Positions 1 through 5,764 of a stretch of 7,806 nt of DNA are shown here, piece after piece. The notes under the pieces were generated by a model that worked only from the letters and a program-made list of their open reading frames with translations, had not been told where the DNA came from and did no database searches. The stretch's first letter is position 1; the number at the start of each line of letters is the position of its first letter. The DNA lies in the NCBI GenBank assembly GCA_030271565.1, contig JARXKR010000106.1, positions 1 to 7,806 of the forward strand, written 5' to 3'. The stretch comes from Pseudomonadota bacterium. GTDB lineage: Bacteria; Pseudomonadota; Alphaproteobacteria; Sphingomonadales; Sphingomonadaceae. The translations under genes and the position numbers were made by a program.

Positions 1-187
1 GCCCCGGCGGGCCATAGAACAACACATGATCCATCGCCTCGCCGCGCGATTTGGCTGACTGGATAAACACCGAAAGGTTGTCCTTGGCGGCAGCCTGCCC
101 GACGAATTCGGCGAGCGTCTTGGGCCGCAAGGCCGCGTCCGGGTCTTCGGGCTGACGCTGGGGGGTGAGGATGGGGTTATCGGTCAT
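1..187 (-). CDS. ruvB: RuvB, Holliday junction branch-migration ATPase (5' part only)
   Basis: RuvB is the hexameric AAA+ motor that, with RuvA, drives branch migration of Holliday junctions in the cytoplasm. Only the first 62 codons are present; the gene runs off the left edge. The visible protein starts MTDNPILTPQ and has the family's N-terminal region RPKTLAEFVGQ (residues 21-31), then FIQSAKSRGEAMDHVLFYGPPG, which is the start of the Walker A loop (residues 57-62). The ATG (185-187) overlaps the stop codon of the preceding unknown gene in a 4-base ATGA. No convincing Shine-Dalgarno lies upstream, so translation is probably coupled to that gene. Identification is certain at family level; the catalytic Lys, Walker B and sensor motifs lie outside the window. 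Confidence 0.96.
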   Translation of the reverse strand, partial: MTDNPILTPQRQPEDPDAALRPKTLAEFVGQAAAKDNLSVFIQSAKSRGEAMDHVLFYGPPG

Positions 188-837
188 GGCACCAACAGAT
201 CAAATTCCCTCAGACCATCCGTTTGCAAGATGGCTTCACCATCCCCTTCTAAAAGGATGCTATGCGGAGATTCATGAGGATTTCCTGTCCAGGTGCAAAC
301 AAGAACGCGCTTAATTTGAGGAAGCAAAAGGACGTGACCCTTTAGAAGACTCGTAAATCCATCAACCCAGCTGCGGTATTTGTCCCAATCGAAACTTGGT
401 ACCTTCTCGTCCAGCACCTTTGCTGCAGTGGGAACGTGAAGGATATTCCCACACTGCCCATAAATCGAAGCAAGAGTTGCAAAGGGTAGTGGCTTCGAAG
501 CCGGAACGAACTGTTTGGTCTCGCCGTAAATTCTGAATTCTGGTTCAAGTGGAAAGGGCAACGGATGCACATTGTACCTTTGGATTTCGCGAAAGGTGTC
601 CTTTGGGTGCCAATGGCTGAGATCGATGCCAGCTCCGTCGGCAAAATGAGTGAGAGTTGATCCTAGAAGAAAGAGCTCACATGCCTTTCGGACCTGCAAA
701 GCTACTGAATCGATTCGAACCCAGTTGTCTTGGTTGTCGCGATCTTCACGGATGAGGTTTAGCAGCAAATCTGACGAAGCCAATCGATAGACTAGCGTGT
801 TCATCGCTGTCGGATAATGCGACTCTAGATGGGGCAT
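184..837 (-). CDS. Unknown 217-residue protein inserted between ruvA and ruvB
   Basis: Function not recognised. The protein has no signal peptide or clear membrane segment and is probably cytoplasmic. Visible features are a predicted helical N-terminal part with RIDSVALQVRKACELFLLG (41-59), a central YGQCGNILH motif (126-134), a helical SWVDGFTSLLKGH stretch (156-168), and a probable beta-rich C-terminus (VLVCTW, SILLEGDGEAIL). From memory, widespread uncharacterised proteins share a pattern of an LRxxCEL helix followed later by YGxCGxxLH; this was not checked. Base composition is about 48-49% GC over 241-780 (hand count), far below its neighbours, and it uses codons such as ATA, AGA and TTA, which points to transfer. 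The ATG at 837 lies 4 bases after the ruvA stop; Met12 (at 804) is an alternative start but has no Shine-Dalgarno. The stop overlaps the ruvB ATG. That the frame is intact over 217 codons with operon-like junctions argues for a real gene. Confidence 0.82.
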   Translation of the reverse strand: MPHLESHYPTAMNTLVYRLASSDLLLNLIREDRDNQDNWVRIDSVALQVRKACELFLLGSTLTHFADGAGIDLSHWHPKDTFREIQRYNVHPLPFPLEPEFRIYGETKQFVPASKPLPFATLASIYGQCGNILHVPTAAKVLDEKVPSFDWDKYRSWVDGFTSLLKGHVLLLPQIKRVLVCTWTGNPHESPHSILLEGDGEAILQTDGLREFDLLVP

Positions 838-841
838 CTCA

Positions 842-1441
842 TCACCCCGCCGCCCTTTTCAGCGCCACCCGCACCAAATCATTCAGTCCTGCACCCTCGC
901 CCAGTTCTTCGATGGCTCGCGCAACCGCCATGGTTGCGACCTGCGGCTTGAAGCCCAGGTTCTGCAGCGCCGAGACTGCGTCGGCACTGGCTGAACCGGC
1001 CGGAACCGCTGCCAGCCCGGTAGCACCGACACCGACCATCCCGCCCGCCTTGTCCTTCAACTCATTTACAATCCGCGCCGCCAGTTTCGGCCCGACACCT
1101 TGCGCGCGTGCCACCATCGCGGCATCTCCGCCCGCACAGGCGCGTTGCACTTCGTCGACTGACAGCGCCGAGAGCACCGCCAGCGCCATCTTGCTACCGA
1201 CCCCCTGCACCCCGGTCAGCAAGCGAAACCACGCGCGTTCCTCGCCGCTGGCGAAGCCGATCAGGCGCATGTCGTTTTCGGAGACCTGCAGTTCGGTGTG
1301 GAGCGTCACGCTGTCACCGCGCACGCCCAAGGCATCCAGCGTCTTGGCGCTGCAATGGACCAGATAGCCGACCCCGCCCACGTCGATCACCGCCCAATCG
1401 GGGCCAAAATCGTCGAACGTGCCGGTCAGCTTGGCGATCAT
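842..1441 (-). CDS. ruvA: RuvA, Holliday junction DNA-binding protein
   Basis: RuvA tetramers clamp the four-way junction and load RuvB rings for branch migration. The 199-residue protein is close to the E. coli length (203). Domain I is an OB-fold from MIAKLTGTF to LIGFASGEE (1-68). Domain II has the two helix-hairpin-helix motifs, LTGVQGVGSKMALAVLS (75-91) and ARAQGVGPKLAARIVNELKDK (111-131). A Gly/Ala-rich linker follows (133-151), then the RuvB-binding domain III (152-199, DAVSALQNLGFKPQVATMAVARAIEEL). MIAKL is the conserved family N-terminus, so the in-frame extension up to 1546 is rejected. There is no strong Shine-Dalgarno before the ATG. It is transcribed toward ruvB, but ruvC is not directly upstream: two plus-strand genes intervene, so ruvA must have its own promoter in 1442-1539. 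Confidence 0.97.
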   Translation of the reverse strand: MIAKLTGTFDDFGPDWAVIDVGGVGYLVHCSAKTLDALGVRGDSVTLHTELQVSENDMRLIGFASGEERAWFRLLTGVQGVGSKMALAVLSALSVDEVQRACAGGDAAMVARAQGVGPKLAARIVNELKDKAGGMVGVGATGLAAVPAGSASADAVSALQNLGFKPQVATMAVARAIEELGEGAGLNDLVRVALKRAAG

Positions 1442-1539
1442 GGTTTGTTCTATGGCAGTTTCAGTCCCGCGAAACCACCCCCTTGTGCCGGAGCAGCGCA
1501 AATGCAAAATGTTTCGCGACCATTTGGGGGCAATCAAAC
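1442..1539. promoter_or_regulatory. Divergent promoter region, ruvA / membrane protein operon
   Basis: This 98-base gap separates two divergently transcribed units and must carry both start regions. No -35/-10 pair is good enough to place. It contains a perfect 8-bp inverted repeat, CGCGAAAC (1468-1475) and GTTTCGCG (1511-1518), separated by 35 bases, plus the candidate LexA box nearer ruvA. A G-run (1525-1530) lies about ten bases before the plus-strand ATG and is the only Shine-Dalgarno-like stretch there. Confidence 0.45.
1447..1461. promoter_or_regulatory. Candidate LexA (SOS) box upstream of ruvA
   Basis: The sequence reads GTTC-N7-GTTT, matching 7 of 8 positions of the alphaproteobacterial LexA consensus GTTC-N7-GTTC. 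It begins 6 bases before the ruvA ATG, in the only place where a ruvA promoter region can be. ruv genes belong to the SOS regulon in several alphaproteobacteria, Caulobacter among them. One-mismatch matches are not rare: by my estimate about 0.07 are expected by chance in this 98-base gap. The call is therefore tentative. Confidence 0.35.
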
Positions 1540-1977
1540 ATGGCATTCAATGATGAAACGCGCAGGTTCTGGCATATCGACCTGACCACCCGCGCCGGAG
1601 CAAGGAGCGCGGCCTACCAAGGCGCGGTGGCCAGTTTCATCTTTTGCGTGATGGGCGTGCTCGGCATCGTCGTCGGGTTCGGCATGGTCGGAACCTCGTC
1701 GCCGCAAGGTCTCGCGCTGGTCGGCGGTGCGGCGCTCGAAGCTGCGGTCGGGCTCGTCGCCGGGCTGCGTTTGCGCAGCGGCAAAGGGGCTTACTGGGGC
1801 ATGGCCGCCGCGGTGCTGGCCGCGCTTGAATTGCTGGGCAAGATGGTCGCCTTGAGCATCGGCGGCGTGATCATCTGCGGGATCATCCTGGTGTTTGTAA
1901 TCCAGGGCATTCGCGGCGCACTGGCGCTGAAGAATACCGCGAGCTTCGAAGACGACGACATCGAGGTGTTCGGCTAG
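1540..1977 (+). CDS. Small four-helix inner-membrane protein, function unknown
   Basis: The protein has 145 residues starting MAFNDETRRFWHID. A short hydrophilic N-terminus (1-25) precedes about four hydrophobic segments: near 27-49 (ASFIFCVMGVLGIVVGFGMVG), 54-75 (LALVGGAALEAAVGLVAGLRL), 83-104 (YWGMAAAVLAALELLGKMVAL) and 106-127 (IGGVIICGIILVFVIQGI). It ends in an acidic tail (FEDDDIEVFG). This looks like an integral inner-membrane protein with no catalytic motif that I recognise. Twelve bases separate its stop from the ATG of the glycosyltransferase gene, so the two are almost certainly one transcript, but I cannot assign a joint function. An ORF in the same frame reaches back to 1108 inside ruvA antisense; I chose 1540 because the upstream part is a shadow of ruvA and the protein proper starts here. 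Confidence 0.82.
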   Translation: MAFNDETRRFWHIDLTTRAGARSAAYQGAVASFIFCVMGVLGIVVGFGMVGTSSPQGLALVGGAALEAAVGLVAGLRLRSGKGAYWGMAAAVLAALELLGKMVALSIGGVIICGIILVFVIQGIRGALALKNTASFEDDDIEVFG

Positions 1978-1989
1978 CCAGGACCGGTG

Positions 1990-3444
1990 ATGACACTCAC
2001 GCGGCAGACCTGGCTGTGCATCGCACTGGTGGTGCTGGCCGGGCTCATTTCGCGCGCACTGGCTTTTGCGCCGTTCGACATCAGCCATGCCGACGAGATC
2101 ATGCAGTACCTCGAGCAAGGCAAGCGGCTTGCCACCGGGCACGGGATCGTGCCGTGGGAATACCGCTATGGTGCGCGCAATCAATTGATCCCGCAGCTGC
2201 TCGCGCTGCCGTATTGGCTGGGGGTAAAGCTTGCGCCCGGGACCCTGGCGGGGATGTATGCGGCGCGGTGGTTCTACCTTGCGCTGACCTTGCTGGCACT
2301 GCCTGCGGCTTGGCGGCTGGGGGGGCTGACCAGCCGGACGCATGCCCTCGCCGCGCTGTTCATCGCAGCGGTGTGGTACGAGAACGTGCTGTTCTCCACG
2401 CTGCTGCTGTCCGAAGTGCTCAGCGCTGCGCTGATCGCCATGGCCGCGGCGCTGCTGCTGGCCGATGCGCCGGGCCGCGCGGCGCTGCGCTGGGCCGGGC
2501 TGCTGCTTGGGCTGGGGGTAATCGTGCGGCTGCAATATGCGCCGTTTGCAGCAGTGCTGGCGATCGCGCGGCTGCGCACCGACTGGCGGAGTTGGGGGCA
2601 GGTGTTGCTCGGGGCCGCAAGCGCGCTGGCGATCGGCGCGGTCAGCGATCTGATCGCCGGGCAGGTCCCGTTGCGCTGGATCTGGGTCAACCTCAGCTAC
2701 AACATGGGACAGGGCCGCGCCGCGCGTTTCGGCGCATCGGGACCGTTCGAATATGTGCGGCTGCTGCTGATCCACCTTGGCCCGGCCGCGCCGCTGATCA
2801 TCGCGGGAGCCCTACTGAGCCCGCCGCGCTACCGGCCGCTGGTGCTGGCGCTGGTGGCCAACCTGCTGTTCCACAGCCTGATCGCGCACAAGGAATACCG
2901 CTTCATCTGGCTGTCGACATGGTCGATCACGGTGCTGGCGGGAATCGCCTCGGTCAGCCTGCTGCAATGGCTTGCCGCGCGGCGCGGGCAGACCCTAACG
3001 CCGTTGATGCTGGCCGCGCTGGCGGTGTTTTGGCTGGCGGCGAGCTTCGCCGGTCAACGCACATCGGGTGGCGCGCGAGTGCTGCGCGGCGGTGCACCGA
3101 TCCCCTTGGCGGCGAACGACGCGGCGGCGCGGCCCGAGACTTGCGGCATCGCCCTGCCCGACCAGTGGCGCGCGCACCTGGTCCCCGCGCTGCTCGCGCG
3201 CGAGGTGCCGCTTTACGTCGCGCCCAAGGGCGTGATCGGACAGGGCCAGCCGCTTCCCGCCGGGCTGGCGAGCGCGGCGAACGTGTTGATCTTCCCCGCA
3301 CGGCCGCAGGGCGCGGAGAACTATCGCGAGCTCACCTGCCGCGCCAATTCGGTGCTCAAAGCCTGCGTTTATGTCCGACCCGGCGGCTGCCAGGACGATC
3401 CGGGCTCATCGTATCAGGCCGTGCTCGAACGCGAGGACCTTTAG
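1990..3444 (+). CDS. GT22 / PIG-B-like polytopic glycosyltransferase
   Basis: Probable integral-membrane, lipid-sugar-dependent glycosyltransferase of the GT-C fold, 484 residues. The N-terminal transmembrane helix (8-27) is followed by the HADE motif (33-36), where GT-C enzymes carry their catalytic acidic residue, then by WEYRYGAR (56-63). HKEYRF (300-305) matches the HKE-R-F motif of family GT22 (PIG-B, ALG9 and ALG12 mannosyltransferases). About eight to ten hydrophobic segments span residues 1-355. The last roughly 120 residues are hydrophilic, probably periplasmic, and include four cysteines from residue 385 on that could form disulfides. The acceptor and sugar are unknown; eukaryotic relatives transfer mannose from dolichyl-phosphate-mannose, and bacterial ones probably use a polyprenyl-phosphate sugar. 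The ATG at 1990 is preferred over the adjacent GTG at 1987 because AGGA at 1980-1983 is then six bases away. The gene follows the small membrane protein gene and ends in a 4-base convergent overlap with the lipoprotein gene. Confidence 0.8.
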   Translation: MTLTRQTWLCIALVVLAGLISRALAFAPFDISHADEIMQYLEQGKRLATGHGIVPWEYRYGARNQLIPQLLALPYWLGVKLAPGTLAGMYAARWFYLALTLLALPAAWRLGGLTSRTHALAALFIAAVWYENVLFSTLLLSEVLSAALIAMAAALLLADAPGRAALRWAGLLLGLGVIVRLQYAPFAAVLAIARLRTDWRSWGQVLLGAASALAIGAVSDLIAGQVPLRWIWVNLSYNMGQGRAARFGASGPFEYVRLLLIHLGPAAPLIIAGALLSPPRYRPLVLALVANLLFHSLIAHKEYRFIWLSTWSITVLAGIASVSLLQWLAARRGQTLTPLMLAALAVFWLAASFAGQRTSGGARVLRGGAPIPLAANDAAARPETCGIALPDQWRAHLVPALLAREVPLYVAPKGVIGQGQPLPAGLASAANVLIFPARPQGAENYRELTCRANSVLKACVYVRPGGCQDDPGSSYQAVLEREDL

Positions 3445-3800
3445 AAGCCGGGAATCCGCATGTTCGCGCCGAGCTTGCAGGCGACTGCCGCCCCGGCGAC
3501 TTCGAGCGCGGTTTCCGGATCGCGCACCGATGCCGCAACGCGGATCAGGTCGCCGAAGGTCAGCCGGTTATCGCTGCGATAATAGCGCGCGGCATCGGCA
3601 AGCCGGTCGACCTGGCGGGTGCTGAGGTGGCCGTGGAGGAATTCTGCGGCGCAGCTCGCCTGATTGCGATCGAGGCCGTAGCGCATCAACGCATCGGAAA
3701 TCTGGTAACGGCTGGCCATGCAGCCCGACAGGACGAGGCTGGCGACGGCGGCGAGCGCCAAAATCTTAAAGCGTGGTACCATCTTGAGACGCGGCTTCAT
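3441..3800 (-). CDS. Small predicted lipoprotein, function unknown
   Basis: The 119-residue protein has a clear type II signal: basic MKPRLKMVPRFK, hydrophobic ILALAAVASLVL, and lipobox LSGC with Cys27 as the lipidated residue. Met follows at +2, with no Asp retention signal, which suggests sorting to the outer membrane. The mature part of about 93 residues is helical and charged, with Cys50 and Cys108 possibly forming a disulfide, and ends GANMRIPGF. I do not recognise the family. The ATG at 3800 is supported by GGAGGG six bases upstream; Met7 is a weaker alternative. The longer in-frame reading back to 4157 is a ruvC shadow. It lies 64 bases after ruvC on the same strand and could be the last gene of the yebC-ruvC transcript. 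Its stop overlaps the stop of the glycosyltransferase gene on the other strand. Confidence 0.85.
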   Translation of the reverse strand: MKPRLKMVPRFKILALAAVASLVLSGCMASRYQISDALMRYGLDRNQASCAAEFLHGHLSTRQVDRLADAARYYRSDNRLTFGDLIRVAASVRDPETALEVAGAAVACKLGANMRIPGF

Positions 3801-3864
3801 GGGGAACCCTCCGGCAAATGTGTATGCGAGGTAACCGCGCCCAAATGAACGGCGGCTTGCCACA

Positions 3865-4353
3865 TTAACGATTGAGACGGGATGCCGTTCCAGCGCGGTG
3901 CGCGTGGGCAATTGCCACTGCCAAGGCATCGGCAGCATCGGCCCCGGCAAGCTGGACTCCGGGCAGCAGGACCTTGACCATCGCCTGGACCTGCGCCTTC
4001 TCGGCGCGGCCGGTGCCGACCACTGCCTGCTTGACCACGCTCGGGGCATATTCGGCGACCGACAGTCCTGCGCGGGCCAGCGCGAGCAGGCACACCCCGC
4101 GCGCTTGCCCGAGCTTGAGCGTCGATTGCGCGTTGGAATTGACGAACACTTCCTCAACCGCGCCGGTTTCGGGGCGGTATTGCGCGATGACCTCGGCGAG
4201 CGCCGCGTCGATCGTCACCAGCCGCTGTGCGAGTGGGGCCTTGGGATCGGTCTTGACCTGGCCATTGGCGACATGGCGCAGCCGGTTGCCGACTTGCTCG
4301 ATCACGCCCCAGCCGGTGCACGAAAGCGATGGGTCGAGACCGATGATCAGCAC
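3865..4353 (-). CDS. ruvC: RuvC, Holliday junction resolvase
   Basis: RuvC is the dimeric, Mg2+-dependent endonuclease that makes symmetric nicks in Holliday junctions, acting with RuvAB. The 162-residue protein has the RNase H-like fold and all four acidic catalytic residues: Asp7 in IIGLDPSL, Glu67 in AVEEVF, and Asp139 and Asp142 in GADAADALAVAIAH. The conserved stretch QSTLKLGQARG (76-86) is present. The start is a GTG at 4351-4353, one base after the stop of the DUF3147 gene, with no Shine-Dalgarno, which suggests translational coupling. The product looks fully functional. Unusually for alphaproteobacteria, ruvA does not follow directly. Confidence 0.97.
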   Translation of the reverse strand: MLIIGLDPSLSCTGWGVIEQVGNRLRHVANGQVKTDPKAPLAQRLVTIDAALAEVIAQYRPETGAVEEVFVNSNAQSTLKLGQARGVCLLALARAGLSVAEYAPSVVKQAVVGTGRAEKAQVQAMVKVLLPGVQLAGADAADALAVAIAHAHRAGTASRLNR

Positions 4354-4354
4354 G

Positions 4355-4705
4355 TTACAGCTTGAGCCCGAACCGCGGGCCGAAGTGGCTCATCAGCAGG
4401 TACAGCGCCACCGTGAGCGCGCATCCAGCCAGCAGCGACGGCCAGAATCCCAAGCCGCTCCGGAGCAAATAGGGGATCAGCAAAAACATCGGCAAGCTGG
4501 GCAAGACATACCAGAAGGTTGCCCCTGCATGCACCGCCATGTTCTCCGCATCGGGCCGGGCGTGCCACAACAGGATCATCCCCAGCACCGAGACCAGCGG
4601 CAGCGAAGCGATCAGCGCGCCCAGCGTCGGCAGCCGTTTCCCAACCTCGGCGATGGCCGCAATCAGCACGCCCGAAAGCAGCGCCTTGGCGACCAAACTC
4701 CACAT
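4355..4705 (-). CDS. DUF3147 family inner-membrane protein
   Basis: The protein has 116 residues and is very hydrophobic, with four predicted membrane helices near 5-22, 29-47, 66-83 and 87-107. The stretches AIAEVGKRLPTLGALIASLPLVS and LGFWPSLLAGCALTVALYLLM match what I know of the DUF3147 (GlpM-like) family; no biochemical role is established for it. The ATG shares one base with the yebC stop (TAATG on the minus strand) and its TAA stop is one base from the ruvC GTG. The gene is therefore in one operon with both and is probably translated by coupling. The recognition is from memory of the family pattern. Confidence 0.83.
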   Translation of the reverse strand: MWSLVAKALLSGVLIAAIAEVGKRLPTLGALIASLPLVSVLGMILLWHARPDAENMAVHAGATFWYVLPSLPMFLLIPYLLRSGLGFWPSLLAGCALTVALYLLMSHFGPRFGLKL

Positions 4706-5448
4706 TAAGAAAGCTGCTCCATCACGTTGTCCGAAATCTCGTAATTGCCCCAGACCATCTGGACGTCGTCGTCATCGTCGAGAATGTCGATCAGCTTGAG
4801 CAGCGTCGCCGCATCCGATACACCGACTTCGACTTTGAGCCCGGGCTTCCACGCCAGCTTGACTGCCGCGGCCTCGCCCAGCGTCTTTTCAAGCTCACGC
4901 GCGACGGGGTGAAGCACGTCAATCGAGGTCCAGATCGCGTGACCATCCTCGTCGCTCTCGATATCGTCGGCCCCCGCCTCGATAGCGGCTTCGAGCACGG
5001 TGTCTTCATCGCCCGCGCGTGCCGGATACTCGATCAGCCCGAGCCGCTCGAACCCGTGGCTGACTGCGCCCGACGCGCCAAGATTGCCGCCGTTTTTGGA
5101 GAACGCGGTGCGGACATTGGTGGCGGTGCGGTTGCGGTTGTCGGTCAGCGCCTCGACGATCAGCGCGACCCCGCCGGGGCCGTAACCTTCGTAGCGAATT
5201 TCCTCATAGTTCTCAGCATCACCGCGCACGGCCTTGTCGATCGCGCGCTGGATATTGTCCTTGGGCACCGACTGCGCCTTGGCGGCGTTGACCGCCGCGC
5301 GCAGCCGCGGGTTGAAATCGGGATCGGGCATGCCGAGCTTGGCCGCGACGGTGATTTCGCGGGAGAGCTTGGAAAAACTCGCTGCGCGTTTTTTATCCTG
5401 CGCGCCCTTGCGGTGCATGATATTCTTGAATTTGGAATGGCCGGCCAT
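4705..5448 (-). CDS. yebC: YebC/PmpR family protein
   Basis: This is a cytoplasmic protein of the YebC/TACO1 family. Members have been described as DNA-binding transcription regulators, while TACO1 and several bacterial homologues act on the ribosome to help translate difficult sequences; the role here cannot be told apart from sequence. The 247-residue length is typical. Seen directly: MAGHSKFKNIMHRKGAQDKKRA (1-22), IRYEGYGPGGVALIVEALTDNRNRT (84-108), NGGNLGASGAVSHGF (119-133), and the acidic C-terminus DILDDDDDVQMVWGNYEIS (221-239). The start is ATG at 5448, giving the conserved MAGHSKF; an in-frame ATG three codons earlier is rejected. It lies directly upstream of the DUF3147 gene and ruvC, a common YebC-RuvC association. 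A hairpin and a palindrome occupy its leader. Confidence 0.96.
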   Translation of the reverse strand: MAGHSKFKNIMHRKGAQDKKRAASFSKLSREITVAAKLGMPDPDFNPRLRAAVNAAKAQSVPKDNIQRAIDKAVRGDAENYEEIRYEGYGPGGVALIVEALTDNRNRTATNVRTAFSKNGGNLGASGAVSHGFERLGLIEYPARAGDEDTVLEAAIEAGADDIESDEDGHAIWTSIDVLHPVARELEKTLGEAAAVKLAWKPGLKVEVGVSDAATLLKLIDILDDDDDVQMVWGNYEISDNVMEQLS

Positions 5449-5465
5449 GGGTTCCACGTCTTGCA

Positions 5466-5493
5466 GCTAGGGGACTTGTGCGAGGCCCCTAGC
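5466..5493. other. Hairpin in the gapR-yebC gap
   Basis: A perfect 8-bp inverted repeat, GCTAGGGG (5466-5473) and CCCCTAGC (5486-5493), encloses a 12-base loop. It lies 17 bases before the yebC ATG on the minus strand. No T-run follows the stem in that direction, so it is not a standard intrinsic terminator. It could be a leader hairpin affecting yebC mRNA or part of an operator. The structure is seen directly; its function is not known. Confidence 0.5.
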
Positions 5494-5495
5494 CG

Positions 5496-5505
5496 AGACC
5501 GGTCT
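5496..5505. other. Perfect 10-bp palindrome AGACCGGTCT
   Basis: The self-complementary sequence AGACCGGTCT sits two bases from the GCTAGGGG hairpin in the 79-base gap between gapR and yebC. It could be a regulator-binding half of a promoter for yebC or extra stem for a gapR 3' end. No known regulator consensus is claimed. Confidence 0.35.
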
Positions 5506-5527
5506 TGCGGGCAATCACGCTCCAGTG

Positions 5528-5764
5528 TCAGCCCAGCCCCAGCGCCGCCTTATAGAGATCGAGGATCGCTTCCATCTCGGCGCGGTCATCGGGCTTCATT
5601 TTGCGCAGCGCGACGACCTTGCGCATGATCTTGGCGTCGTAACCGACTGCTTTGGCCTCGCCGTAAACGTCCTTGATATCGTCGGCGATGCCCTTCTTTT
5701 CCTCTTCGAGCCGTTCGACGCGCTCGATCAGCAGGCGCAGGCGATCATCGGTGGTTTCGGCCAT
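5528..5764 (-). CDS. gapR: GapR-like nucleoid-associated protein (DUF2312)
   Basis: GapR of Caulobacter is a small nucleoid-associated protein that binds overtwisted DNA ahead of replication and transcription and stimulates type II topoisomerases. This 78-residue protein aligns over the whole family core: LLIERVERLEEEKKGIADDIKDVYGEAKAVGYDAKIMRKVVALRK (11-55), with the coiled-coil heptad region at 12-36, then an acidic linker and the C-terminal EAILDLYKAALG. It is slightly shorter than Caulobacter GapR (89 residues) because the N-terminal tail is shorter. The ATG at 5764 has GGAG seven bases upstream. The in-frame extension to 5965 runs into the inverted-repeat element and is rejected. It lies on the same strand as yebC, 79 bases upstream of it. 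Confidence 0.93.
   Translation of the reverse strand: MAETTDDRLRLLIERVERLEEEKKGIADDIKDVYGEAKAVGYDAKIMRKVVALRKMKPDDRAEMEAILDLYKAALGLG

Noticed and set aside
1442..1546. In-frame N-terminal extension of ruvA (35 codons)
   Set aside because: RuvA proteins begin at MIAKL; the extension crosses the divergent gap and overlaps the membrane protein start.
1534..2775. A 413-codon minus-strand open frame opposite the membrane protein and glycosyltransferase genes
   Set aside because: Its translation is dominated by Gln, Arg, His and Pro with no domain pattern. The plus-strand frame has clear transmembrane segments and motifs.
3433..3444. 12-base direct repeat GAGGACCTTTAG, also at 5994-6005, both copies at gene ends
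   Set aside because: A window of this size is expected to hold one or two 12-base repeats by chance, and the flanks do not match. The coincidence with two stop codons is noted but not convincing.
2016..3848. A 610-codon plus-strand open frame, the longest simple ORF in the window
   Set aside because: It lies over the glycosyltransferase gene in another frame, its translation is Arg/Ala/Gly-rich low complexity, and it runs across the convergent lipoprotein gene. It is a high-GC shadow.
3801..4157. In-frame N-terminal extension of the lipoprotein gene
   Set aside because: It is a ruvC shadow in another frame; the start at 3800 has GGAGGG and a complete lipoprotein signal peptide.
4519..5628. 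A 369-codon plus-strand open frame opposite yebC and the DUF3147 gene
   Set aside because: The minus-strand genes are unmistakable family members; this frame shows no recognisable domain.
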